A stretch of 24,664 nucleotides of DNA, taken from positions 65,636-90,299 of the forward strand of contig FR893259.1 of the NCBI GenBank assembly GCA_000436035.1, in the 5' to 3' direction. The stretch comes from Prevotella sp. CAG:732 (GTDB lineage Bacteria > Bacteroidota > Bacteroidia > Bacteroidales > Bacteroidaceae). Every line of letters starts with the position of its first letter. Position 1 is the stretch's first letter. The notes beneath the pieces are model-generated. The model was not told where the DNA came from. It was given only the letters and a program-made list of their open reading frames with translations, and did not search any database. The position numbers and the translations under genes were made by a program. This document shows, piece after piece, positions 14,180 through 21,753 of this stretch.

Positions 14180-16498
14180 TTATTCAAAGACCTCGTCAAT
14201 TCCATTTCCGCCGAAATCATCATCGTTGGCATTCTTGTCGCAAGGGTTGTAATCCTCTGGAATATCGAACGGAACGGTCGGATCATAGCCGAGCGACGTA
14301 TCGGCATATACTTTCTTCATGAAGATAGCCCAGATAGGAAGTGCCATCGTGGCTCCCTGTCCCATGTTCATGGAGTCGAAATGGATGTCGCGGTCCTCGC
14401 CTCCTACCCAACAGCCGGTTACCAACTGTGGCGTGAAGCCGATAAACCAACCATCGCTATTATTGTTGGTAGTACCCGTCTTGGCACCGATCTGTCCCTC
14501 CAGGTTGTAGCGATAACGCAAGCGACCAGCCGTACCATTATCGACCACGCCCATCAGCATTGTCAGCATCTTCATCGCATTATCGGCGCTAATCACCTCA
14601 TTCATACGAGGTTGGAAGGTGGCGATGGTATTGCCCTCATTGTCCTCGATGCGGCTCACAAACATCGGTGCCGTGCGGATGCCATGGTTGGCAAATACGG
14701 TGTAGGCACTCACCATCTCGCTCACGCTCACCTCGCATGGTCCGAGGCAGAGACTCATGGAAGCATGGATGTCTGGATTATGGATGCCGTAGTCGTGGAG
14801 CAACTGTACAAACTGTGAAGGATTCAACTTGCTCATCAGATAAGCACTGATCCAGTTGTTACTCTGTGCCAATCCCCACTTCAGCGGCACCATCTGTCCA
14901 TAGCGGGCATGATTGGCATTGCGAGGCGTCCAAGGCTTGCCTGCCACAATGTAGGTTTGCTGGCGGTTAGGCGCATAGTCACAAGGCGTGAATCCATTCT
15001 CCATCGCCAAACTGTAGAGGAACGGTTTGATGGTAGAACCCACCTGTCGGCGACCCAAGCTCACCATGTCGTACATGAAATGAGGATAGTCCAAGCCTCC
15101 CACATAAGCCTTGACGGCACCCGTCTTTGGATCCATGCTCATAAAACCACTCCGCAAGAATTCCTTGTAATAACGGATAGAATCGAGCGGACTCATCAGC
15201 GTGTCGATGTCACCGTGATAAGTAAACACGGTCATCTCTATCTTCTGCCTGAACGCTTGGTTGATTTCACCTGGCGTATAGCCTGCCGCCTTCATTGTGC
15301 GCCATCGCTCACTCTGGGTGATGGAGCGATTCAAGATGGCACGTATCTGCTTCGGTGTCAACTTATCCGAGAATGGAGAGCTAGGCTTCGGTTTGTTCTC
15401 CTTGTCGAAAGCAGGCTGCAAGTATCGAGCCACATGCTGATAGACAGCCTCCTCGGCATATCGCTGCATACGACTGTCGATGGTCGTGAACACCTTCAAG
15501 CCATCGGAATATACATTGTAAGGACTTCCGTCTTTTTTAAAGTTCTTGTTGCACCAGCCATACAGTGGGTCTGAGTCCCAGGCAATAGAGTCGGCCACAA
15601 ACTGCACGTAGTTCCACGAAGGATAGTCGGTACGGGCTGGGCGCTTCGCCATCATATATTGGCGGAGGAACTCACGAAGATAAGTGGCAGAGCCATCCTT
15701 ATGGTCGGTACGATGGAAGTTGAGCGTAAGTGGCTCGTTACTATACTGTTCATACTCACTGCGGTCAAGATACCCCGCCTTCACCATCTGCGACAACACC
15801 ACATTGCGACGCGCCTTGGCACGTTCGGGATAGCGCACCGGATTGAAAAGCGATGGATTCTTGCAAAGACCGATGAGCATGGCAGCTTCACAAACTGTCA
15901 AGTCCTTAGGCTCCTTATTAAAATAGGTATTGGCAGCCGTTTTGATACCGACCGCATTGTGTAGGAAGTCAAAATAGTTGAGATAGAGGGCGATGATTTC
16001 CTGCTTGGTGTAATATCTCTCCAACTTGATGGCAATCACCCACTCTATCGGTTTTTGGAAGATGCGCTGCGTCGTGCTCTGGGCATTGCTGCTATACAAC
16101 TGCTTCGCCAATTGCTGGGTGATGGTAGAACCTCCACCAGCATTGGCTTGCCCCAAGAGTCCACGCTTGACGATGGCACGCCCCAAGGCACGATAGTCGA
16201 TGCCTGAATGTTCATAGAAACGCTCGTCCTCGGTAGCAACAAGTGCCTGGACTAGATAAGGCGACATCTTATTATAAGGTATAACGATACGATTCTCCTT
16301 GTTCAGGTTCCACGTACCCAAAACTTTGCCATCCGATGAATACACCTGGGTGGCAAAGCGGTTGATAGGATTCTGCAAATCCTCGATGTCGGGCATGTAG
16401 CCAATCAAGCCAAACCAGATGGCGAAGAAGCCAGCTACCACACTCAAAATACCAGCGAGCAAGAGTGCCCACAATATATGTACGAAACGTTTTCTCAT
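14180..16498 (-). CDS. Class A penicillin-binding protein (PBP1A-like)
   Basis: This 772-residue bifunctional murein synthase is anchored in the inner membrane. Membrane anchor at about 7-31. Glycosyltransferase (GT51) domain: catalytic Glu90 in EDERFYEHSG, then GGGSTITQQLAKQLY (121-135) and the YLNYFDF region. Transpeptidase domain: active-site S488-T-I-K491, S546-N-N548 and K673-T-G-T676, all intact. A small insert of unknown fold lies between the two domains (about residues 280-430). Together the domains polymerise lipid II and cross-link stem peptides. The C-terminus is short and acidic (DKNANDDDFGGNGIDEVFE). It is monocistronic: divergent from pyrB, with its own terminator. The -7-like TAATTTTG on the minus strand (16551-16544) is a likely promoter element. 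Confidence 0.95.
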   Translation of the reverse strand: MRKRFVHILWALLLAGILSVVAGFFAIWFGLIGYMPDIEDLQNPINRFATQVYSSDGKVLGTWNLNKENRIVIPYNKMSPYLVQALVATEDERFYEHSGIDYRALGRAIVKRGLLGQANAGGGSTITQQLAKQLYSSNAQSTTQRIFQKPIEWVIAIKLERYYTKQEIIALYLNYFDFLHNAVGIKTAANTYFNKEPKDLTVCEAAMLIGLCKNPSLFNPVRYPERAKARRNVVLSQMVKAGYLDRSEYEQYSNEPLTLNFHRTDHKDGSATYLREFLRQYMMAKRPARTDYPSWNYVQFVADSIAWDSDPLYGWCNKNFKKDGSPYNVYSDGLKVFTTIDSRMQRYAEEAVYQHVARYLQPAFDKENKPKPSSPFSDKLTPKQIRAILNRSITQSERWRTMKAAGYTPGEINQAFRQKIEMTVFTYHGDIDTLMSPLDSIRYYKEFLRSGFMSMDPKTGAVKAYVGGLDYPHFMYDMVSLGRRQVGSTIKPFLYSLAMENGFTPCDYAPNRQQTYIVAGKPWTPRNANHARYGQMVPLKWGLAQSNNWISAYLMSKLNPSQFVQLLHDYGIHNPDIHASMSLCLGPCEVSVSEMVSAYTVFANHGIRTAPMFVSRIEDNEGNTIATFQPRMNEVISADNAMKMLTMLMGVVDNGTAGRLRYRYNLEGQIGAKTGTTNNNSDGWFIGFTPQLVTGCWVGGEDRDIHFDSMNMGQGATMALPIWAIFMKKVYADTSLGYDPTVPFDIPEDYNPCDKNANDDDFGGNGIDEVFE

Positions 16499-16543
16499 TT
16501 CGATTTCAACTTAATTTCACTTATGTTTCATTAATAATTTGTG

Positions 16544-16551
16544 CAAAATTA
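16544..16551 (-). promoter_or_regulatory. Likely -7 box of the penicillin-binding protein gene
   Basis: TAATTTTG is read on the minus strand 46 bases before the start codon. No clear TTTG lies at the -33 distance, so support is partial. Confidence 0.45.
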
Positions 16552-16595
16552 CATAAAACTTTCGAATAATCGCACATATTATGAAAAATTATATG

Positions 16596-16603
16596 TAACT
16601 TTG
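16596..16603 (+). promoter_or_regulatory. Likely -7 box of pyrB
   Basis: TAACTTTG lies 33 bases before the pyrB ATG, with no clear -33 TTTG. An imperfect dyad (ACATATTAT around 16574-16582, ATTATATGT around 16588-16596) abuts it. No attenuator-type hairpin is seen in the short leader. Confidence 0.5.
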
Positions 16604-16635
16604 GGGGCGATTTAAAACATTCAATCAAAATTCAA

Positions 16636-17583
16636 ATGGAAAAACATAATTTTGTGACGATTGCCGACCTTTCCAAGGAGAAGTTGATGTATCTCTTGGA
16701 AATGGCGCAAGAGTTTGAAAAGCATCCTAACAGGGAGTTGCTGAAGGGAAAGGTTGTCGCAACCCTTTTCTTCGAGCCTTCTACTCGCACTCAACTTAGT
16801 TTCCAAACAGCAGCCAACCGCCTTGGCGCTCGTGTCATCGGCTTCTCTGACGCCAAGACTTCCAGCACCACCAAGGGCGAGACACTCAAGGACACCATCC
16901 TTATGGTGAGCAACTATGCTGATGTCATTGCCATGCGCCACTTCATCGAGGGTGCCGCCCAGTATGCCAGCGAGGTAGCTCCGGTGCCTATCGTCAATGC
17001 CGGCGACGGTGCCCACATGCACCCTTCCCAGTGTTTGCTCGACCTCTACTCCATCTACAAGACCCAAGGTACTTTGGAGAACCTAAACATTTATCTCGTA
17101 GGCGACCTAAAGTACGGACGTACCGTCCACTCCCTCATCACGGCCATGCGCCACTTCAACCCAACATTCCACTTTATCGCTCCTAAGGAACTCGCCATGC
17201 CACAAGAGTACAAGCTCTATTGTCAGCACCATGGCATCAAGTACGTGGAGCACGAGGACTTCAACGAGGATGTCATCGCTGGTGCCGACATTCTCTACAT
17301 GACACGTGTACAGAAGGAGCGTTTCAGTGACTTGATGGAATACGAGCGTGTGAAGAACGTATATATCCTGAAGCGTGAGATGCTCTCCAAGGCGAAGGAC
17401 AACATGAAAATCATGCACCCACTGCCTCGTGTCAACGAGATAGCATACGATGTCGATGATGACCCACATGCTTACTACATCCAGCAGGCACAGAATGGTC
17501 TCTATGCTCGTGAAGCCATCTTCTGCCACTGCCTCGGCATCACACTCGATGATGTCAAGAATGACAAGACTATCATTGGGTAA
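16636..17583 (+). CDS. pyrB: Aspartate carbamoyltransferase, catalytic subunit
   Basis: This 315-residue protein catalyses carbamoyl phosphate plus aspartate to carbamoyl aspartate, the committed step of pyrimidine synthesis. Carbamoyl-phosphate site: F45-FEPSTRTQLSF with S49-T-R-T52, and the mobile loop Lys80 in SSTTKGETL. Further active-site motifs are MRH (100-102), HPSQ (129-132), VGDLKYGRTVHSL and MHPLPRVNEI. All expected residues are present. pyrI follows after 43 bases, so the enzyme is probably the regulated dodecamer. The ATG at 16636 is the only good start. Carbamoyl phosphate would come from CarAB, whose large subunit ends the window on the other strand. Confidence 0.97.
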   Translation: MEKHNFVTIADLSKEKLMYLLEMAQEFEKHPNRELLKGKVVATLFFEPSTRTQLSFQTAANRLGARVIGFSDAKTSSTTKGETLKDTILMVSNYADVIAMRHFIEGAAQYASEVAPVPIVNAGDGAHMHPSQCLLDLYSIYKTQGTLENLNIYLVGDLKYGRTVHSLITAMRHFNPTFHFIAPKELAMPQEYKLYCQHHGIKYVEHEDFNEDVIAGADILYMTRVQKERFSDLMEYERVKNVYILKREMLSKAKDNMKIMHPLPRVNEIAYDVDDDPHAYYIQQAQNGLYAREAIFCHCLGITLDDVKNDKTIIG

Positions 17584-17626
17584 TGTAATTAAGAATTAAT
17601 AATTTATAATTAAGAATTAATAATTC
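17584..17626. repeat. Double copy of the 18-base AT-rich repeat in the pyrB-pyrI gap
   Basis: AATTAAGAATTAATAATT is present exactly at 17587-17604 and 17608-17625, a tandem pair with 21-base period. It fills the whole gap and ends one base before the pyrI start codon, leaving no Shine-Dalgarno sequence. Confidence 0.8.
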
Positions 17627-18091
17627 ATGGGAAATAATAAAAGCGAATTAGTGGTTGCCGCCATTGAGAATGGTACGGTAATCGACCATATACCTGCCGA
17701 AAAGACTTACCAGGTAGTCAACCTCCTGCAACTGGAGAAAATGGACACCCCAGTCACCATCGGCTACAACTTGCCTTCCAAGAAGATTGGCAAGAAGGGC
17801 ATCATCAAGGTTGCCAACAAGTATTTCACAGACGAGGAAATCAACCGCCTCTCCGTTGTAGCCCCTAACATCGGTCTGAGTATCATCAAGGACTACGAGA
17901 TCGTGGAGAAGAAGACGGTCAAGACTCCAGACACACTGAAGGGCATCGTGAAGTGCAACAACCCTAAGTGCATCACCAACAATGAGCCTATGGCTACCAT
18001 CTTCCACACAGTAGATAAGGCACTCGGCATCGTTCGCTGCCACTATTGCGACAAAGAGCAGCAGTTGGGCAAGGTGGAGCTTTGCAAGTAA
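17627..18091 (+). CDS. pyrI: Aspartate carbamoyltransferase, regulatory subunit
   Basis: This 154-residue protein is full length. The N-terminal domain (about 1-100) binds the nucleotide effectors (CTP inhibitor, ATP activator in known enzymes). The C-terminal domain holds a structural zinc by Cys110, Cys115, Cys138 and Cys141 (CNNPKC and CHYC), all present, and contacts the PyrB trimers. It lies directly after pyrB and 31 bases before glyA. The AT-rich repeat pair up to its ATG means translation probably begins without Shine-Dalgarno pairing. Confidence 0.97.
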   Translation: MGNNKSELVVAAIENGTVIDHIPAEKTYQVVNLLQLEKMDTPVTIGYNLPSKKIGKKGIIKVANKYFTDEEINRLSVVAPNIGLSIIKDYEIVEKKTVKTPDTLKGIVKCNNPKCITNNEPMATIFHTVDKALGIVRCHYCDKEQQLGKVELCK

Positions 18092-18122
18092 CATCATATT
18101 AACATCATAAATATAAGAGCCA

Positions 18123-19403
18123 ATGGAAAAAGATCAAGAGATTTTCGACCTGATCGAAAGAGAACATCAGCGTCAGCTGAAAGGTATGGAGCTGATTGCT
18201 TCAGAAAACTTTGTGAGTGACGAGGTGATGAACGCGATGGGTTCATACCTGACCAACAAGTACGCAGAGGGACTCCCAGGCAAGCGTTACTATGGCGGTT
18301 GCCAAGTGGTGGATATCGTAGAGAACCTTGCCATCGAGCGTGTCAAGAAACTCTTCAATGCTGAGTATGCCAACGTGCAGCCTCACTCTGGTGCACAGGC
18401 CAACGCTGCCGTCCTCCTCGCAGTTTTGAAACCAGGCGACACCTTCATGGGATTGAACCTCGACCACGGTGGTCACCTCTCTCATGGCAGCCGTGTCAAC
18501 ACCTCTGGTATCCTCTACAACCCTATCGGCTACAACCTCAACAAGGAGACTGGGCGTGTGGATTACGATGAGATGGAGAAGTTGGCTCTTGAGCACAAAC
18601 CTAAGTTGATTATCGGTGGCGGCAGCGCCTATAGCCGTGAGTGGGATTATGCTCGTATGCGCAAGATTGCCGATGAGGTAGGTGCCTTGTTGATGATTGA
18701 TATGGCACACCCTGCAGGTTTGATTGCTGCCGGTTTGCTCGACAACCCATTGAAATATGCTCATATCGTAACTTCTACTACTCATAAGACCCTCCGTGGT
18801 CCTCGTGGCGGTATCATCCTCATGGGCAAGGACTTCGACAATCCTTGGGGCTTGACCACCAAGAAGGGCGAGGTGAAGAAGATGAGCATGTTGCTCAACT
18901 CTGCCGTATTCCCTGGCACACAGGGCGGTCCGTTGGAGCACGTTATCGCTGCTAAGGCTGTAGCCTTCAATGAGAATCTCCAACCTTCTTGGAAGGAGTA
19001 TGCACTCCAGGTGAAGAAGAACGCAGCCGTTTTGGCAGAAGACCTCATCGGGCGTGGCTTCGGCATCGTCAGCGGTGGTACCGACAACCACTCTATGTTG
19101 GTTGACCTCCGTTCTAAGTATCCAGACTTGACAGGTAAGGTAGCCGAGAACGCACTCGTTGCCGCCGACATCACTGTCAACAAGAACATGGTTCCATTCG
19201 ACTCTCGCACAGCCTTCCAAACCTCCGGTATTCGTCTCGGTACAGCAGCCATGACTACTCGTGGTGCCAAGGAAGACATGATGCACTTGATAGCCGAACT
19301 CATCGAGGAGGTATTGAATGCACCTGAGGATGAGAAGGTCATCGCACGTGTACGTGAGAAGGTAAATGCAACGATGAAGGACTATCCTTTGTTCGCCTAT
19401 TAA
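18123..19403 (+). CDS. glyA: Serine hydroxymethyltransferase
   Basis: This 426-residue PLP enzyme interconverts serine plus tetrahydrofolate with glycine plus methylenetetrahydrofolate. Recognisable parts: ELIASENFVSDEV near the N-terminus, YAEGLPGKRYYGGC, QPHSGAQANAAV, and DMAHPAGLIAAG. The PLP-lysine motif is STTHKTLRGPRGG with Lys222 forming the Schiff base, and SGGTDNHSMLVDL and FQTSGIRLGTAAMTTRG follow. It sits 31 bases after pyrI without a terminator between them, so it may share the pyrBI transcript. Such a link would tie one-carbon supply to pyrimidine synthesis (inference). It is followed by a strong bidirectional-looking terminator. Confidence 0.98.
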   Translation: MEKDQEIFDLIEREHQRQLKGMELIASENFVSDEVMNAMGSYLTNKYAEGLPGKRYYGGCQVVDIVENLAIERVKKLFNAEYANVQPHSGAQANAAVLLAVLKPGDTFMGLNLDHGGHLSHGSRVNTSGILYNPIGYNLNKETGRVDYDEMEKLALEHKPKLIIGGGSAYSREWDYARMRKIADEVGALLMIDMAHPAGLIAAGLLDNPLKYAHIVTSTTHKTLRGPRGGIILMGKDFDNPWGLTTKKGEVKKMSMLLNSAVFPGTQGGPLEHVIAAKAVAFNENLQPSWKEYALQVKKNAAVLAEDLIGRGFGIVSGGTDNHSMLVDLRSKYPDLTGKVAENALVAADITVNKNMVPFDSRTAFQTSGIRLGTAAMTTRGAKEDMMHLIAELIEEVLNAPEDEKVIARVREKVNATMKDYPLFAY

Positions 19404-19452
19404 TCCGACTCACACGTCAGATTTCGCATATTAATTTGTGTGATAATAATAT

Positions 19453-19490
19453 AAAAAAGGCTTGCTCCCAATCGAAGCAAGCCTTTTTTT
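19453..19490 (+). terminator. Terminator after glyA
   Basis: GGCTTGCT (19459-19466) and AGCAAGCC (19476-19483) pair around a 9-base loop, flanked by six A and seven T. This closes the pyrBI-glyA unit 50 bases after the stop. Confidence 0.9.
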
Positions 19491-19534
19491 GTTGTTTATT
19501 ATTAAAGGGATGACGCTTATTCAAGAAAAAGTTG

Positions 19535-19542
19535 TAAGTTTG
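19535..19542 (+). promoter_or_regulatory. Likely -7 box of the Gly/Tyr-rich secreted protein
   Basis: TAAGTTTG lies 15 bases before the ATG at 19558, with no clear -33 TTTG. The transcript would have a leader of only about 8-10 bases. Confidence 0.5.
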
Positions 19543-19557
19543 CAGAAAATTTGAACA

Positions 19558-20460
19558 ATGATGAAGAAATATATAGTATGTTTTCTGATGCTTATCGGGT
19601 TGACATCCCACCTAAAAGCACAGACTTTGACTTTCGGTCCGCTCCACAGCGCCGATAGTCCGAGAGAGGATTGGCTATTGCCTGGCGACACCATCTTGCA
19701 AGCCGGACAGAAGTTGATCTACCAAGGTAAACCGATGAAGAACCTCAAGTACTCCGTCACTTCTTCTTCCTTGACAAGCGTACAATCTCCGCTCAACCAG
19801 GAAGGGACTTCCTATCAAGGGAACATCACAGACAAGAACGCCTTGGATGAGAGCTACTACAACAATCCCATCAACGACTTGACCTACGGTATCGCTCCTA
19901 CCTACGGCTACGGCTTGCACAAAGGTTTGAATCTCTCCCTCGGTGCATCAGCCTTCGCTACCTTCGGCAAAAACCTTCCCCATAAGGGAGGTTTCTCGCA
20001 GAACATCAACGCCACCTACCTTGCTCCTCTCACCAAGGACGGCAAGTTGTGGATAGCGGGCGGCGGTTACTTCAACAATACCTTCTGGGGAAGTGACAGC
20101 TATCGTGACGTAGGACTCTATGCCATCATGGGCTATAAATTCAATGAGCATTGGGAAGCATACGTGTATGGACAGTTGAGCATCAGCAACAACTATAGCA
20201 GTCTCTACAATCGCTATGCCGGTTATGGCTATGGTCGCTATGGAATGGGCTTCTATCCTGGACTATGGGGACCTTTCGGCAGTACCATGCCGATGGGATA
20301 TGGCATGGGGGTACCAGGTGCCAACGTATTGGGCGCAGGTGTCAAGTATAATGTCAACAAGAACTTCTCCATCGGTATCAATATCGAGGGAGTATGGTAT
20401 GACAACAAGGGTCTTGACTACTTCGACAGATATAATTATCCAAAACCTGAAATAAGATAA
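19558..20460 (+). CDS. Secreted, probably outer-membrane beta-barrel protein, Gly/Tyr-rich
   Basis: This 300-residue protein has a signal peptide (residues 1-21, ending LKA before QT). The C-terminal half has alternating aromatic and small residues typical of outer-membrane strands: KLWIAGGGYFNN, VGLYAIMGYKFNEHWEAYVYG, LGAGVKYNVNKNFSIGINIEG. Around residues 219-262 a loop is very rich in Gly, Tyr, Met and Pro (YGYGRYGMGFYPG, PMGYGMGVPG). I do not recognise a named family. There are two consecutive ATG codons (19558, 19561) and either could start it. It is monocistronic with its own -7 box and a perfect 19-bp terminator. The last residues (YPKPEIR) do not end in the aromatic usual for BAM substrates, which weakens the barrel call. 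Confidence 0.7.
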   Translation: MMKKYIVCFLMLIGLTSHLKAQTLTFGPLHSADSPREDWLLPGDTILQAGQKLIYQGKPMKNLKYSVTSSSLTSVQSPLNQEGTSYQGNITDKNALDESYYNNPINDLTYGIAPTYGYGLHKGLNLSLGASAFATFGKNLPHKGGFSQNINATYLAPLTKDGKLWIAGGGYFNNTFWGSDSYRDVGLYAIMGYKFNEHWEAYVYGQLSISNNYSSLYNRYAGYGYGRYGMGFYPGLWGPFGSTMPMGYGMGVPGANVLGAGVKYNVNKNFSIGINIEGVWYDNKGLDYFDRYNYPKPEIR

Positions 20461-20471
20461 AAATTACTTGT

Positions 20472-20519
20472 AAAACAACAATGCGCTTCCCAATTTTTAA
20501 GGAAGCGCATTGTTGTTTT
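20472..20519. terminator. Perfect 19-bp terminator hairpin
   Basis: Bases 20472-20490 (AAAACAACAATGCGCTTCC) are fully complementary to 20501-20519, with a 10-base loop. T-rich on both strands, it can serve the rightward gene at 19558 and the leftward epimerase-like gene. Its arms contain the first two units of the repeat array at 20481-20617. Confidence 0.85.
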
Positions 20520-20617
20520 CTATGGATGCGCTTTCTTGGTTCACATAAAAGCGCATACTTAACGTCTATAAAAGCACTTTTATGCAAGTTATAAATGCGC
20601 TTTTTCAAAGTACATCG
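20481..20617. repeat. ATGCGCTT/AAGCGCAT array with 22-23 base period
   Basis: The 8-mer ATGCGCTT or its inverse AAGCGCAT starts at 20481 (+), 20503 (-), 20526 (+), 20549 (-), a 6-of-8 copy AAGCACTT at 20572, and 20595 (+). Start-to-start distances are 22, 23, 23, 23 and 23. Spacers differ, but ATAA or ATGG immediately precedes units 3 to 6. It fills most of the convergent gap between the secreted protein and the epimerase-like gene. Confidence 0.7.
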
Positions 20618-20638
20618 TTTTTAGAGCAGAAAAAGTCC

Positions 20639-21751
20639 CTATTCCTCTACTAAAATCTGGAGGATGCGCTCGGCAGAGCGACCATCCCAACGGTCAGGGA
20701 TGCCACACTTCTTCCACTCACCCTTCAGCAAGGCATTCATACGTTCCTGAAGAAGAACTGGGTCCTCACCCACCAATTCATTGCTACCCACTTTCACCGT
20801 CTCGATATGTTCGGTATAATTATTGAGCGTGATGCAAGGAATGCCATTGAAAGTCGCTTCCTCAGCCACATTGCCAGAATCAGTGATGATACCTTGGGTA
20901 TGAGAGGTGAGATAGCAGAAGTCGAGATAAGCCTGAGGAGCCACCAACGTGATGCCGGTATGGTGGTCTGCAATGCCTTGATGGGTCTGGAAAGCAAGAA
21001 CTGCCTCCAAAGCTTTGCCTCGCAAAGGAGCGACTACCTTGATACCAGCCTTACGAGCCTCAGCATCGATGACTGCCAAAAGAACATTGATTTTCTCCTT
21101 GTCAGCAAGCAACATCTTACGATTGAGGGTCAGCACCAAATATTTTCCTTCCTCCAGATGAAGTTCATCCATGATGGCAGGACGCACGATTTTCTCATTG
21201 AGGAAACGAATGTTGTCGATGAGCACGTTGCCCACCATATACACCTTGGAGAGTTCAGCACCCTCCTTGTTGGCGATACTATTATTGGAGATACCTGCCG
21301 TGAAGAGAATATCCGACAAACCATCGATGACTAGACGATTGATTTCCTTTGGCATATTGATGTCGAAGCTACGAGTGCCAGCGGCAATATGAGCCAAGAG
21401 GACACCCTGCTTCTTGGCGACGATAGCAACAGCCATGGTAGAAGCCAAGTCATCTACCACAACCACAACGTCAGTAGGATTCTGCTGGAGATAGCGTTCA
21501 AACTTCGCCATCACATGCCCCGTCAGCTCATTGAGGTTCTCACAATCCACGCCGAGATATACATTTGGCTTGGCGATTTCCAAGTCATCAAACAAGTTTC
21601 CTTCCAAAGTAGGGTCATCCTCCTTGCCTGTATAGACCAGTTGGTAATCCACCTCTCGCCCACTCTTACGAGCTGCTACTATCGCTCTGATCACTGGGGC
21701 TACCTTGATGAAATTAGGACGTGCACCAGCTACAATACAAATCTTTTTCAT
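20639..21751 (-). CDS. Divergent UDP-GlcNAc 2-epimerase-like (WecB-family) protein
   Basis: This 370-residue protein has the two-Rossmann-domain fold of non-hydrolysing UDP-N-acetylglucosamine 2-epimerases, which make UDP-ManNAc for surface glycans. Retained: GARPNFIKVAPVI (9-21), the TG start of the next loop (41-42), a D-S-T-like VVVDDLASTMA (97-107), PKEINR (134-139) and TDSGNVAEEATFNGIP. Altered: the family's H-V-E-A-G-L-R-S reads HIAAGTRS, so the catalytic Glu is Ala123. The H-R-x-x-N motif reads LNRKM, so the His is Asn210. The TGQH loop reads TGKED, and TERPE reads TEHIE. The UDP-binding scaffold may remain while normal epimerisation is doubtful (inference). It starts 2 bases after the SPFH gene's stop, so the two are translationally coupled. 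AAAGGAT across the junction can act as its ribosome site. Confidence 0.8.
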   Translation of the reverse strand: MKKICIVAGARPNFIKVAPVIRAIVAARKSGREVDYQLVYTGKEDDPTLEGNLFDDLEIAKPNVYLGVDCENLNELTGHVMAKFERYLQQNPTDVVVVVDDLASTMAVAIVAKKQGVLLAHIAAGTRSFDINMPKEINRLVIDGLSDILFTAGISNNSIANKEGAELSKVYMVGNVLIDNIRFLNEKIVRPAIMDELHLEEGKYLVLTLNRKMLLADKEKINVLLAVIDAEARKAGIKVVAPLRGKALEAVLAFQTHQGIADHHTGITLVAPQAYLDFCYLTSHTQGIITDSGNVAEEATFNGIPCITLNNYTEHIETVKVGSNELVGEDPVLLQERMNALLKGEWKKCGIPDRWDGRSAERILQILVEE

Positions 21752-21753
21752 AT

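Noticed and set aside
19417..19611. Small minus-strand frame around the glyA terminator
   Set aside because: It crosses the terminator and the promoter of the next gene; composition is that of the A/T tracts.
20481..20617. Array considered as a CRISPR
   Set aside because: Repeats are only 8 bases, mixed in orientation, with 14-15 base spacers and no cas genes nearby; this is not CRISPR architecture.
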